A stretch of DNA of 35,937 nucleotides from contig CAMDPX010000053.1 in assembly GCA_945905295.1 (NCBI GenBank), forward strand, positions 1 through 35,937, read 5' to 3'. Below are positions 1 through 8,932 of this stretch, piece after piece; positions within the stretch are counted from its first letter, which is position 1, and the number at the start of each line of letters is the position of its first letter. A program made the position numbers and the translations under genes. Below the pieces are notes generated by a model. It saw only the letters and a list, made by a program, of their open reading frames with translations. It did no database searches and was not told the origin of the DNA. Origin of the DNA: Planctomyces sp. SH-PL62 (lineage in GTDB: Bacteria > Planctomycetota > Planctomycetia > Planctomycetales > Planctomycetaceae).

Positions 1-40
1 CGGGTTGAGTTCATCAACCCGCGGCTAGCGCCTTGCGGCT
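1..40. repeat. Intergenic palindrome downstream of the surface-protein gene
   Basis: Positions 1-8 and 14-21 form a perfect 8-bp inverted repeat around a 5-nt loop. It is followed directly by a GC-rich segment (about 21-40, GCGGCTAGCGCCTTGCGGCT). I recall this combination as a common intergenic repeat of planctomycete genomes. It lies about 45 bases past the stop of the minus-strand surface-protein gene, so it could serve as its terminator hairpin, but no T-tract is visible. The window edge may cut the element. Confidence 0.55.
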
Positions 41-85
41 CACTGAATTCAAAGATCATTACGAATGGCGGAGAGTCGTTTTCGA

Positions 86-3000
86 CTACGCGACCGTGAC
101 GGGATCACCCATCAGATTCAGCGCGTCGCCAAACGTGTTCCCGACCGAATTCAACGTGATCGGGCTCGCTCCGCCGTTGGCGATAATCGTCAGCACTCCG
201 GTGATGTGCAGCACACCGCTATCGGTAACCGCTCCGCCGGATGTGATCGACAGAGTTCCCGTCGTGGTGATCGTTCCCAGATCAACGCCCCCGGCATCTG
301 TGTCGGTAATGGCGACGTTTTTCGCGATGATGGCGAGCGCACCACCATAGGTCGAACTGCCATCATTCAACGTGATATTGGCCGTTCCGGCATTGAGCGT
401 TGTCGTGCCGGCGACAGTGAGCGTTCCGGAGTCGGTGATGTTTCCGGTCGAGGTGACCGAGAGATTGCCGGCCACCGCCGTGGCACCCAGATTAACCGCG
501 CCCGTGGCGGCGACAGTCACGTTGTTGCCAGTCAGGACCAGAGCCCCGGTGAAGGCATTCGTGCTCGTCCCCAGCGTGATGTTGTTCGCACCGGCATTGA
601 TGGTCGTTGTCCCGATGACCGCCAGTTTGCCGGTGTTGGTCACCGCGCCAGTTGGGGTCACGGTCAACGTGCCGCTGAGCGTCGAAGCACCGAGCACGGT
701 CGGAAGCGTATTGAAGATCGAAGCGTTGGATCCGGTGACGCCGATCGCGCCGGTGTAGGCGGAGGCCACCTGATCCAGCGTGATGGCCGCGGCGGTCGCA
801 TTGAATGTGGTCGCGCCTGTGACGGTGATCGCACCGCTGTCGGTGATCGCCCCGGTCGAGGTAACAGCCAACGTGCCGGTCGCGGTCGTCGCGCCGACAT
901 TCACCGCACCGGTCGCGGCGACTGCCACATTGCGGCCGGACAGGATCAACGCGCCGGTGAAGGCGTTCGTCGTTGTGCTCAGTGAGAGGTCACTCGCGCC
1001 GGTCGCAATCGTCGTTGTGCCGCCGATGGTCAGCTTGCCGGTGTTCGTCAACGCGCCGGTGGCGGTCACACTCACGTTGCCGGTTACCGTCGAGACTCCC
1101 AATACGGTCGCTCGCGGATTGAGCAAACTCGCGGACGAACCGGCCAGGCTGACCGCTCCGGTATATGCCGAACTCGGAGCGTTGAGCGTGATGGTGCTCG
1201 CCCCCGCGTTAAACGACGCGGTGCCTGGCACAATGATGTCGCCCACGTCGGTGATCGCACCCGTCGACGTCAGCGAGAAGTTGCCGGTCATGACGGAGGC
1301 CGCCACCTCGGCGGCTCCGGCCACCACGACCGTGACGTTCTTGCCAGCCAGATACAGCGATCCGCCAACCGTACTCGCGGCGTTGGTCAGCGAGACGTTG
1401 CCGGTCGTGCCGATCTGCAAGTTCTGACCGATCGTCAGCACGCTGGTGCTCGTGACCGTGCCGGTGTTGAAGACGTAGAAGTCTTGCGCGATGTTCGATG
1501 TTCCCAACGTGACCGCACCGGTTGCGGTGACGTGTTCGATCCGCGCCGTCATCGAGATCGCGCCACCGAACGTATTCGTGGGCGTATCGAGGTTCACATC
1601 GTGAGTCGCCCCGACATTGATGTTCGTCGCTCCGGTGATGGTCAGCTTGCCGGTATTGGTGACGTTGCCCGATGTCGAAGTGACTCCCAAGGCCCCCGAC
1701 AACGTGCAGGCACCGAGCACCGTGGCGGTGGTATTCAAGACCGATCCGTTGGCTCCGGTGAGGCTGATCGCGCCGGTGTAGGCGGAGGCCGCCTGATCCA
1801 GCGTGATCGAAGCGCTGCCGGCGTTCAACGTGGTTGTGCCGGTGACGGTCTGTGTCCCGCTGTCGGTGATGGCACCAGTCGACGTGACGGCCAGATTGCC
1901 GGTCGCGGTGGTGGCTCCCAGATTCACAGCGCCCGTGGCACCCACCGTGACGTTGGTTCCCGTGAGGATCACCGCGCCGGTGAAGGTATTGGTCGCGGTT
2001 CCCAGTGTGATGCTGTTCGATCCGGCATTGATCGTTGTTGTGCCGGTGATGGCTAACTTGCCGGTATTCGTCACCGCGCCCCCGGGTGCCACCGTGAGAG
2101 TGCCGGTCAATGTGGAAGCGGCCAACGCCGTCGCCAGTGTGTTGGTGATCAACGCATTCGAGCCGGTCACACCGATCGCGCCGGTGAAGGCTGAGCCCGC
2201 TTGATCGAGCGTGATGGCCGTCGTGCCGGCATTCAGCGTGGTCGTGCCGCCGACGGTTAAGTTGCCGCTGTCGGTGATGGCACCGGTTGACGTCACGGCC
2301 AGATTGCCGGTCGCCGTCGTGGCACCCAGATTCACCGCGCCGACGGCTCCTGCCGTGACGTTGTTGCCCGTGAGGATCAACGCGCCGGTGAAGACGTTTG
2401 TCGCTGTTCCCAGGGTGATGTTGCTGGCCCCCGCGTTGATCGTGGTGGTGCCGCCGACCGACAGTTTGCCGGTGTTGGTCACCGCGCCAGTCGGCGTGAC
2501 GTTCAATGTGCCCGACAATGTTGAAGCTCCCAAGACGGTCGCGCGGGAATTGATGATCGAGGCGTTCGAGCCGACGACGCCAATCGCTCCCGTGAAGGCC
2601 GAGCCCGCTTGATCCAACGTGATCGCCGTGCTGCCGGCGTTCAGCGTTGTCGTGCCTGTCACCGTCAACGTTCCGCTGTCGGTGATCGCCCCTGTCGCGG
2701 TCACGGCGAAGTTCCCCGTCGCCGTCGTTGCGCCCAGATCGACGGCACCGGTCGCCGCCACGGTCACGTTCTTGCCGGTCAGAATCAACGCGCCCGTCAA
2801 CGTATTCGTCGATGTTCCCAGCGTGATGTCGTTCGTTCCCGCGCTGATCGTCGTGGTTCCCGTCACCGTCAACTTGCCCGTGTTCGTCACCGCGCCAGTG
2901 GGTGTCAGAAGCAAGTTGCCGCCGACAGTCGTGACGCCGAGTTCTGTCGCAGCATTCGAGGTGACTGTGAGATTTTTCGTGGCCGCCGTCGTCCCAGAAA

Positions 3001-3412
3001 TCGATTCGGCTGCTGTCAGTCCAATCGTTAGGTCACCGGTCGTTCCCGTGACTTTCAGCGAATCGACGCCGAGTCCTCCGTTGAAATTGACAGTCACCAG
3101 ATTACCGCTGTTCGCCGCATCAATGGTGGCGTACAGCCTGCCCGCCAGTTTGACGGTGGTGTTACTAACTCCGGCGGTGACCTCCACATTGTCCGCCGAT
3201 GACGTCCCCGTGAGGGAAAGAACGCCGCTGGAAAATGCCACGCCAAGCGCGGGGAGACAACGTTCTTCGAGATACTCGGCGACTGCCGGACTGGATTGAC
3301 CATACAGATCGCGAGCGGCAAGTCGGCGTTTGCTCTGTTTCCGCAAAGAGGCGGTTCTCAAGTTGGACCACAGGTTCTTGAAGTAACCACTCTGGCGGAA
3401 CAAGTTCAGCAT
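86..3412 (-). CDS. Giant repeat-rich beta-helix-like surface protein
   Basis: Predicted extracellular or cell-surface protein of about 1108 residues; function unknown. The ATG at 3412 is preferred over a TTG at 3460 because GGGAG lies 8 bases upstream. The N-terminus is basic (residues 1-35) and carries LEERCLPA at about 48-55, like the LEPR-XLL/LEDR-type motif of planctomycete surface proteins. A Thr/Gly/Ala/Asn-rich body follows, made of alternating half-repeats of about 68 residues. One type carries 'TNTGKL..GTTTINAG', the other 'ITDSG.LTV.GTTTLNAG'. Six NTGKL copies are spaced 408 bp apart, except one spacing of 612 bp. The composition resembles filamentous-haemagglutinin or autotransporter-adhesin beta-helices. 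No enzymatic domain, autotransporter barrel or LPXTG-type anchor is visible; the protein ends shortly after the last repeat. Antisense frames stay open because of the repeated sequence and are not genes. Confidence 0.8.
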   Translation of the reverse strand: MLNLFRQSGYFKNLWSNLRTASLRKQSKRRLAARDLYGQSSPAVAEYLEERCLPALGVAFSSGVLSLTGTSSADNVEVTAGVSNTTVKLAGRLYATIDAANSGNLVTVNFNGGLGVDSLKVTGTTGDLTIGLTAAESISGTTAATKNLTVTSNAATELGVTTVGGNLLLTPTGAVTNTGKLTVTGTTTISAGTNDITLGTSTNTLTGALILTGKNVTVAATGAVDLGATTATGNFAVTATGAITDSGTLTVTGTTTLNAGSTAITLDQAGSAFTGAIGVVGSNASIINSRATVLGASTLSGTLNVTPTGAVTNTGKLSVGGTTTINAGASNITLGTATNVFTGALILTGNNVTAGAVGAVNLGATTATGNLAVTSTGAITDSGNLTVGGTTTLNAGTTAITLDQAGSAFTGAIGVTGSNALITNTLATALAASTLTGTLTVAPGGAVTNTGKLAITGTTTINAGSNSITLGTATNTFTGAVILTGTNVTVGATGAVNLGATTATGNLAVTSTGAITDSGTQTVTGTTTLNAGSASITLDQAASAYTGAISLTGANGSVLNTTATVLGACTLSGALGVTSTSGNVTNTGKLTITGATNINVGATHDVNLDTPTNTFGGAISMTARIEHVTATGAVTLGTSNIAQDFYVFNTGTVTSTSVLTIGQNLQIGTTGNVSLTNAASTVGGSLYLAGKNVTVVVAGAAEVAASVMTGNFSLTSTGAITDVGDIIVPGTASFNAGASTITLNAPSSAYTGAVSLAGSSASLLNPRATVLGVSTVTGNVSVTATGALTNTGKLTIGGTTTIATGASDLSLSTTTNAFTGALILSGRNVAVAATGAVNVGATTATGTLAVTSTGAITDSGAITVTGATTFNATAAAITLDQVASAYTGAIGVTGSNASIFNTLPTVLGASTLSGTLTVTPTGAVTNTGKLAVIGTTTINAGANNITLGTSTNAFTGALVLTGNNVTVAATGAVNLGATAVAGNLSVTSTGNITDSGTLTVAGTTTLNAGTANITLNDGSSTYGGALAIIAKNVAITDTDAGGVDLGTITTTGTLSITSGGAVTDSGVLHITGVLTIIANGGASPITLNSVGNTFGDALNLMGDPVTVA

Positions 3413-3633
3413 GTTCGAGACTCCCGCAACGTGACGATCCGGAAAACGTCGATGGCCCAATGAGCCAACGATGCGGAGTCAGGAATCGAAGCGGAGAGTT
3501 CGGACTTGTGTCTTTCGCGAGACCAGTCGTGAGAATCTCCTTGAAGGAGTCTCAAGAGCGCAACTGGCGCGAGAATGCGTGCTGGTCAAAGCTTGGCGAG
3601 AGGCGATGGTCGGTGGGAGCCGACCCTACGCGG

Positions 3634-3930
3634 CTACAGGCGCAAGAATGCCTGCAAGTCGGAAAGGATTGCGTTGGCAGTCGCTTCCGCCGCATCGCGT
3701 GTGAGCAGTTCGCCACGGTTCAGTCGTTGGCGAACTTCTTCCAGAACATCCGCGCGGACTTCTGGGAGTTCTTGGATCTTCGCCATCAGTTCAGAAGTCT
3801 CGCGAGATGCGGAGGCCGATGATGAGGAAGAGGTGGATCCGGTTCGTCGCGGGCCGCTCGCGGCGGAACCTGGGCGAGTCGGTCGGCGACCGAAGAGCGG
3901 TGATCCCATCGAGTCGCCATCAATTCGCAT
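3634..3930 (-). CDS. flgM: FlgM-like anti-sigma-28 factor
   Basis: Small protein of 98 residues, likely the anti-sigma factor that binds FliA (sigma-28) until the hook is complete. The N-terminal half is disordered and Ser/Gly/Arg-rich, starting MRIDG. The C-terminal half (about 47-98) matches the FlgM pattern: a helix with 'LPEVRADVLEEVRQRL' followed by 'GELLTRDAAEATANAIL'. This parallels the usual 'R..KV..I...I..G.Y..d...iA..ll'. AGGA lies 7 bases before the ATG at 3930. It diverges from the TPR gene at 4059 and sits upstream of the surface-protein gene on the same strand. FlgM is a divergent family, so the call rests on pattern, length and the flagellar context. No FliA gene is in the window. 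Confidence 0.7.
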   Translation of the reverse strand: MRIDGDSMGSPLFGRRPTRPGSAASGPRRTGSTSSSSSASASRETSELMAKIQELPEVRADVLEEVRQRLNRGELLTRDAAEATANAILSDLQAFLRL

Positions 3931-4058
3931 ACGAAGTTCCTCACCTCAAGAACGTTGACGTTGTCAAACGGAATTCTTCACAACGACTGTTCAAACGAGT
4001 TGATTTGTCCCAAAGGCGGGGCATAGTTGCCCGACACCGAATACGGGTCAAGGTCAAC

Positions 4059-5999
4059 ATGTCCGCGCATTCTCACTCACCATCGACTTCAAAATCTGCA
4101 CCGCCCACGGTCTCTTCGCAGGGTGAAGTTCCTTCGATTCCCGCGTCTTCAATGCCCGACAGCGATGTTCCGCAGCGGAAGTTTCCGCTGTTTGTGATCG
4201 CGTTGGCCATCTCTGCCACATTGCCGATCGGACTTGGGATCGGCTGGACATGCCGAGCCAAGTCGGCCAAGCCTGTGACAACCTTCACGCACGACGACAC
4301 CTCACCCAACGAAGAGACCGATTCGCTCAGTTGGGCTTGGCGAAATCTGCGAAACACGGACGATCTGTTTCGAGCGGGAGACTTTGGACTTGCGCTACAA
4401 CACTACCAATCGAAGGAATGCGCGGATCCCTTGCGACCATCCGCCGAACTTCGTTTGAAAATCGCCTTATGCCACGAAGCACTCGGCCAGTGGGACGAGG
4501 CGGTCTCGATTCTCGATTCCATTTTGGAAGACGCCGAGTCGGAACTTCGCGATGCGGCTTTGTTGGCACACAGCCGAATCGGGCTCTGCCGGCAGGATTT
4601 CGAGCACACCCGCGCGACTCTCAGACGACTTCTCGGCCCGTTGGACGAACTGCGGCCAGTCGCTCGGACGATTGCGGAAGACGCTTGTTATCTCTTGGCC
4701 AGCGCGTGTTTGTTGGAGGAGGACTCCGCGCAGGAGGAACCCTCGCACCTGAATCGGCCAATTTCGCCACTGCACCGATCCGCGATGCAGTGGATCAACA
4801 CGTCGCTCTTGGATCAGTCGATCCCCGCGCAAACAAACGAGCTGGCCGGTTCCGGCGAACCCAATCCGACACAACCAGACGCAGCGCCGTTTGACGATGA
4901 AACTTGCACGATGGCGACTCGCCTCTTCGCTGCGACTTCCTCCGCGGAACGCCGGCAGCTTGGTGAGCAGCTTGCTCGACAGTTGCTTGCTAACCATTCA
5001 AAGGCTCGGTGGGTCGGACATCTCAAGATGGTGCTTGGAGAAGTGGCCTACCGGCAGGGTGATCTGATTCAGGCCAAGGAGCTCTTCGGTGAAGTGGCTG
5101 ATCGATCGTTGAGCGCGCTGGCTGCGATCGCGTCGTACAACCAAGGGGTCGTGCAATTCCAGTTGCGAGAGTATCGCCCTGCCAGCCGCACTCTCGGCCG
5201 CTTCGTCGATGGAGCGCCGGGGCACGAATTATGTCCGCTCGCTTTGCTCTTACGTGGCCGCTCACTTCTGGAATTCGGAGATGGCGAGATGGCGGCCTTC
5301 GATCTGAAGCGGGCGGTCGATTCACCGGGACGCGACGAATTGCGAGCTTGGGCGGCCGTGTATATGGGGCTGGCACATCTGCAAAGTGGCAAGCCGATGC
5401 TGGCGGCTCAGTCGATGTTTCATCGTCGCGATCGTCTGCAATCAGACGTTGCGCGAGCGGAGTTGGCGTTCGTCGTTTCGCTGGCTCGATTGGAATCCTT
5501 GAAGCCGTCGGATTCACGCGATCGAGAAGTGATCTTCATGCTCCGCGCGTTGGCGTCGATCAACGCCGACTCGGAATGGTTAGGTGCTTGCGGGCGACAG
5601 ATGCTCGGCCGAGCGTATCAGCACTTGGGGCTGATCGAACAAGCGATGGCAGTCTATGAGCATGCGTTGCGGCAGGATCTCCAAGAGCCGTTCGCCTCCG
5701 ACATCAAACTTGCGCTGGCTGATTCCGCGTTGGCAACGGGGAATTCGGCGTTGGCACGGCATCATCTTGCGGACCTTCAAGCGAGCCAGCGAGCACCGTG
5801 GGCCACACAAGCTGGGCTGCGGATCGCGAAATGGGAATTGGATCAAGGCGATCACGAAAAATGCCTGACCATCTGCCGCGAGCTGTTGCCCACCACGTCC
5901 GATCGTGCGCCGATCTTCCGCCTGATGGGACGAGCCCACGAGTCAACCGGCCATTTCGATCTGGCCGCCGAGTGCTATGCGGGACTCGCCAAGCACTAG
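4059..5999 (+). CDS. Membrane-anchored TPR-repeat protein
   Basis: Protein of about 646 residues. I start it at the ATG at 4059; the longer open frame from 3807 would run antisense through flgM and encodes low-quality Arg-rich sequence. The N-terminus is Ser/Pro-rich (1-40) and cytoplasmic, then comes one membrane segment (about 42-62, FPLFVIALAISATLPIGLGI). The rest is a long helical region with TPR signatures such as 'DDLFRAGDFGLALQHYQ', 'ALGQWDEAVSILDSIL', 'AYRQGDLIQAKELF' and 'GHFDLAAECYAGL'. TPR arrays mediate protein-protein contacts; the partner is unknown. The position between flgM and the HDOD-kinase suggests a link to envelope or flagellar function, by inference only. The ribosome-binding site is weak (AGG). 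Confidence 0.75.
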   Translation: MSAHSHSPSTSKSAPPTVSSQGEVPSIPASSMPDSDVPQRKFPLFVIALAISATLPIGLGIGWTCRAKSAKPVTTFTHDDTSPNEETDSLSWAWRNLRNTDDLFRAGDFGLALQHYQSKECADPLRPSAELRLKIALCHEALGQWDEAVSILDSILEDAESELRDAALLAHSRIGLCRQDFEHTRATLRRLLGPLDELRPVARTIAEDACYLLASACLLEEDSAQEEPSHLNRPISPLHRSAMQWINTSLLDQSIPAQTNELAGSGEPNPTQPDAAPFDDETCTMATRLFAATSSAERRQLGEQLARQLLANHSKARWVGHLKMVLGEVAYRQGDLIQAKELFGEVADRSLSALAAIASYNQGVVQFQLREYRPASRTLGRFVDGAPGHELCPLALLLRGRSLLEFGDGEMAAFDLKRAVDSPGRDELRAWAAVYMGLAHLQSGKPMLAAQSMFHRRDRLQSDVARAELAFVVSLARLESLKPSDSRDREVIFMLRALASINADSEWLGACGRQMLGRAYQHLGLIEQAMAVYEHALRQDLQEPFASDIKLALADSALATGNSALARHHLADLQASQRAPWATQAGLRIAKWELDQGDHEKCLTICRELLPTTSDRAPIFRLMGRAHESTGHFDLAAECYAGLAKH

Positions 6000-6251
6000 C
6001 CTGATTCGTGTGCCATCACGACCGTCCCGTTCGGTTTGATCCGCAGGACCGTTGTTGTTTCACAGGCTGTGTGAATCTCGCGATTGGCGAGGCATTTCCG
6101 ATCAAGTTGAGTCGAACGGTCTCGATTCCTTGAGTGGGCCGCGTGCGATGCTGCCGTGGTTGGTGGGCTTTTCGGCTTGCCCTTCAACCGTTGGCATTTC
6201 CTGCGGTCGCCTCTCACCACACCATGATTCACATCATTTTGAGACTTCAAC

Positions 6252-6908
6252 ATGTTCAACGCTCTGGCGAGCTGCATCGACGGTCATTCGAGTGATCCCG
6301 ATGACCTTTTCTCGGAATCGAATCGACTTCAACACCTCCATGATTCCATCGAAGCAGACACTCCTGAATCCGCCGTGTTCGATGACTTGGCCATCGGCTT
6401 GATGGCGATCGAGGGCCGGAACTACAGCACTGCGGTGACATCACTGACGCGAGTCACTGATGCCGATCCGACGCAGTTCGCGCTGGCTCAAGAATGGCTG
6501 GGGACCGCGTATCTCAAATCTGGACAACCCGAATTGGCCATCGACCCGTTACGTCGGGCGATTCAACTCAACGAACAACTCGGCCGCGAACCGCTCGCCA
6601 TTGCCGAGTGTCATTTCTCGCTCGGCCTGGCATTCCTGCACTCAGGCCGTGGCGAATGCGCCTTGAGCGAATTCCAAGCGGCTCTGCATTGCGAGCCAGA
6701 CTGGGGAACCGTGCTGATGGAAATCGCACGCGTGCATGCGCTCCGCAACCGCATTCTCGAATCCGCCGCCGCGCTGGACGAAGCAGGTCAGCAGGACGAA
6801 GCCTTTCTGAGTCAGGCAAATGACGACTGCGATTTTGAGACTGTCGTGGTCAGTCTGGCATGTCGATCCCGACAAGGGACACCTCATTTGTGTCCTGATT
6901 TTGAATAA
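6252..6908 (+). CDS. Small TPR-repeat protein
   Basis: Soluble protein of 218 residues without signal peptide or membrane segment. Residues about 45-165 hold three TPR-like units: 'GLMAIEGRNYSTAVTSLTRV', 'AQEWLGTAYLKSGQPELAIDPLRRAI' and 'FSLGLAFLHSGRGECALSEFQAAL'. The rest is not recognisable. It follows the larger TPR protein by about 250 bases and precedes the HDOD-kinase on the same strand, so the three may be co-expressed. Function unknown; probably an adaptor or scaffold. Confidence 0.7.
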   Translation: MFNALASCIDGHSSDPDDLFSESNRLQHLHDSIEADTPESAVFDDLAIGLMAIEGRNYSTAVTSLTRVTDADPTQFALAQEWLGTAYLKSGQPELAIDPLRRAIQLNEQLGREPLAIAECHFSLGLAFLHSGRGECALSEFQAALHCEPDWGTVLMEIARVHALRNRILESAAALDEAGQQDEAFLSQANDDCDFETVVVSLACRSRQGTPHLCPDFE

Positions 6909-6963
6909 GCCCAGTGGACCGTTTTCAATTGCTTCTTCGCAGACATGAATTCGGAGAATGCGG

Positions 6964-8847
6964 ATGTCTGTCAATTGGGCTGAATTGGTCAGTGATTTGT
7001 TGAAGTCTCGCCCGCAGATCGAGTTGCCACGGCGACTGAAACTTCCGGTACTTCCCCAGTCCGTCGTCGAGTTCACCGCGATTGCCGAGAAGCCCGAAGC
7101 GCGGTCGCAAGAACTGGCGGCTCCCATCGAAGCCGATTCCGCGTTGACGTCGGAATTGTTGCGGCAGGTCAACTCGGTAGGCGTCGGCTTGAGGCAACGA
7201 GTTGTCTCCGTGACTCAAGCCATCAATCTCTTTGGGCCGCGCCGGACCAAAACGTTGGTGTTGTGTTGCGCGTTGCAAACGGCCACATCGAATATCAAAC
7301 CGCAACTGCTCAATGTCGTCCAATTTCAAAAAGAGAACCGCATTCGTGCGATCTTCGCACGCGAGACAGCTCGCGAAATTGGCTGCGACATAGAACTGTC
7401 CTATACCGCAGGGTTGCTTCAAGACTTTCTACTACCGCTTCTCGTCGATGCGTTCTACGACGACTACCTGCGATTTTTTCAGGAAGAACGAGCACTCGTC
7501 GAACAAGAGCGGGAAAAGTTCGGCTGGAATCACGCGCAGATCGCGGCTGGATTGATGTTTGATTGGGGATTCCCCGATGAGCTCGTCGCTGCCGTCTGTC
7601 TGCATCACGATGTGGAACGGCTGAAATCGAATGCGGAACTTCAAGAATCTTCCGTGAGCGCCGCCATCGCGGCCGCTTCGCTGCCCGAAAGTTTGTGTCA
7701 ATCGCCGCAAGGATTTGACACGCTGTTGCTGCTCCAGGATGTGCTTTCCGATTTTCGGTTTCTGGAAGTTGCCAACGTCGTTGACGAGGAGTTCGCTGGG
7801 GACAACCTGCATCCGGCACAGAACGTGGGCTTGTGCGAGCGGCTCGGCAACTTGGCCATCGACAATCTGGAACAACGAAAACTGAATCGAGTCCATCATC
7901 ACCGACAGCTTGGTAACTACACGCTGGAAGACCAAATCGGCCAGGGCGGCATGGGGGTGGTCTATCGGGCGCGGCACTGCATGTTAAAACGGCCGGCGGC
8001 GATCAAGCTGTTGCACTCGATGAAACTCGGTTCCGAATCCTTGTCGCGTTTCGAAACGGAAGTGCAATTGACTTGTCAGCTCACCAGTCCACACACCATC
8101 GCCGTGTACGACTACGGCGTGACGACGGAGGGGCTGTTTTATTACGCGATGGAGTACTTGGATGGCATCACTCTGGCGCAGTTGGTGGCGAATTATGGTC
8201 CGCAGCCCGCCGGTCGCGTGATTCATTTGCTGCAACAGGTCTGCTTCTCGCTGGCGGAAGCCCATGCCGCCGGTTTGATCCACCGGGATTTGAAACCAGA
8301 GAACCTGATGCTCTGCTGCCGAGGCGGGATTCCCGACATGGTCAAGGTTCTGGACTTCGGCTTGGCGAGAGTTGTCTCAGCACACCCGGAACGGGATCAG
8401 GTTCCGCAGACACTCTGCGGCACGCCGCTGTATATGCCGCCCGAAGCGATCACCGCGCCTCAAACGATCGATGCCCGCAGCGACCTGTATTCGCTGGGAG
8501 CCGTCGCCTATTTCCTGCTGACAGGTACGCCGGTCTTTCCCGGCGAGACAGTCAATGGCGTCCTAGGCCAACATCTCCGAGCAGCACCTCAACGACCGTC
8601 AGAACGATTGGGCATCCCTGTGGATTCCGACTTGGAGTCTCTCATCTTGCAGTGCTTAGCCAAAAGCCCATTGGATCGTCCAAGCGATGCTCAGCGATTC
8701 AGCCTGATGTTGAATGAGTGTCGCGCCAAGTCGACATGGCAGTCCGAAGATGCGTCGCTTTGGTGGTCTCGGCGTCTCGACTTTATGCAGGCGAACTTGC
8801 CAATCCTTCCGAGCACAATTGAGCCAACGAGAATTATTAGTGCGTAA
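6964..8847 (+). CDS. HDOD domain-Ser/Thr protein kinase fusion
   Basis: Predicted cytoplasmic signalling protein of 627 residues. The ATG at 6964 is chosen over 6958 because GGAG at 6953-6956 is 7 bases before it and only 1 base from the other. Residues about 20-220 form an HDOD output domain (LPVLPQSVVEF near the start, later FGWNHAQIAAGLMFDWGFP and VCLHHDV). Residues about 318-590 form a Hanks-type kinase: glycine loop GQGGMGVV (326-333), catalytic lysine in AAIK (348), HRDLKPEN with Asp442, DFG at 464-466 and CGTPLYMPPEA. All catalytic residues are present, so the kinase should be active. There is no membrane segment after it, unlike PknB-type kinases. HDOD domains often act in chemotaxis or c-di-GMP-related signalling. 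The gene is followed by a CheA-like kinase. Confidence 0.88.
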   Translation: MSVNWAELVSDLLKSRPQIELPRRLKLPVLPQSVVEFTAIAEKPEARSQELAAPIEADSALTSELLRQVNSVGVGLRQRVVSVTQAINLFGPRRTKTLVLCCALQTATSNIKPQLLNVVQFQKENRIRAIFARETAREIGCDIELSYTAGLLQDFLLPLLVDAFYDDYLRFFQEERALVEQEREKFGWNHAQIAAGLMFDWGFPDELVAAVCLHHDVERLKSNAELQESSVSAAIAAASLPESLCQSPQGFDTLLLLQDVLSDFRFLEVANVVDEEFAGDNLHPAQNVGLCERLGNLAIDNLEQRKLNRVHHHRQLGNYTLEDQIGQGGMGVVYRARHCMLKRPAAIKLLHSMKLGSESLSRFETEVQLTCQLTSPHTIAVYDYGVTTEGLFYYAMEYLDGITLAQLVANYGPQPAGRVIHLLQQVCFSLAEAHAAGLIHRDLKPENLMLCCRGGIPDMVKVLDFGLARVVSAHPERDQVPQTLCGTPLYMPPEAITAPQTIDARSDLYSLGAVAYFLLTGTPVFPGETVNGVLGQHLRAAPQRPSERLGIPVDSDLESLILQCLAKSPLDRPSDAQRFSLMLNECRAKSTWQSEDASLWWSRRLDFMQANLPILPSTIEPTRIISA

Positions 8848-8887
8848 CAGAACTCGGTTGTCCCCGGCGTCTCATGGGATTAGGGGG

Positions 8888-8914
8888 GAATCGTCGTGTG
8901 AGTTTCACCGATAG
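8888..8914 (+). promoter_or_regulatory. Weak sigma-28-like -10 element before the CheA-like gene
   Basis: ACCGATAG at 8907-8914 matches six of eight positions of the sigma-28 -10 consensus GCCGATAA. Fifteen bases upstream is GAAT, a poor match to TAAA. It lies 18 bases before the ATG at 8933. Low confidence; it is offered only because a FlgM-like gene and another candidate of this type occur in the window. Confidence 0.2.
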
Positions 8915-8932
8915 TCATCCGGAACACGTCTT

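Noticed and set aside
86-3412. CRISPR-like regular repeats
   Set aside because: The periodicity is about 204/408 bp and lies in one intact open frame encoding a repeat protein; there are no short repeats with unique spacers and no cas genes.
4010-4035. Possible sigma-54 element (GGGGCATAGTTGC) before the TPR gene
   Set aside because: The distance between GG and GC is 9 or 12 bases, not 10, so it does not fit the -24/-12 promoter.
5996-6277. Minus-strand open frame of 93 codons ending ETTTVLRIKPNGTVVMAHESG
   Set aside because: The C-terminal part looks faintly protein-like, but the rest is Arg/Lys/Ser-rich, there is no ribosome-binding site, and the start overlaps the TPR gene at 6252. Not enough to call a gene.
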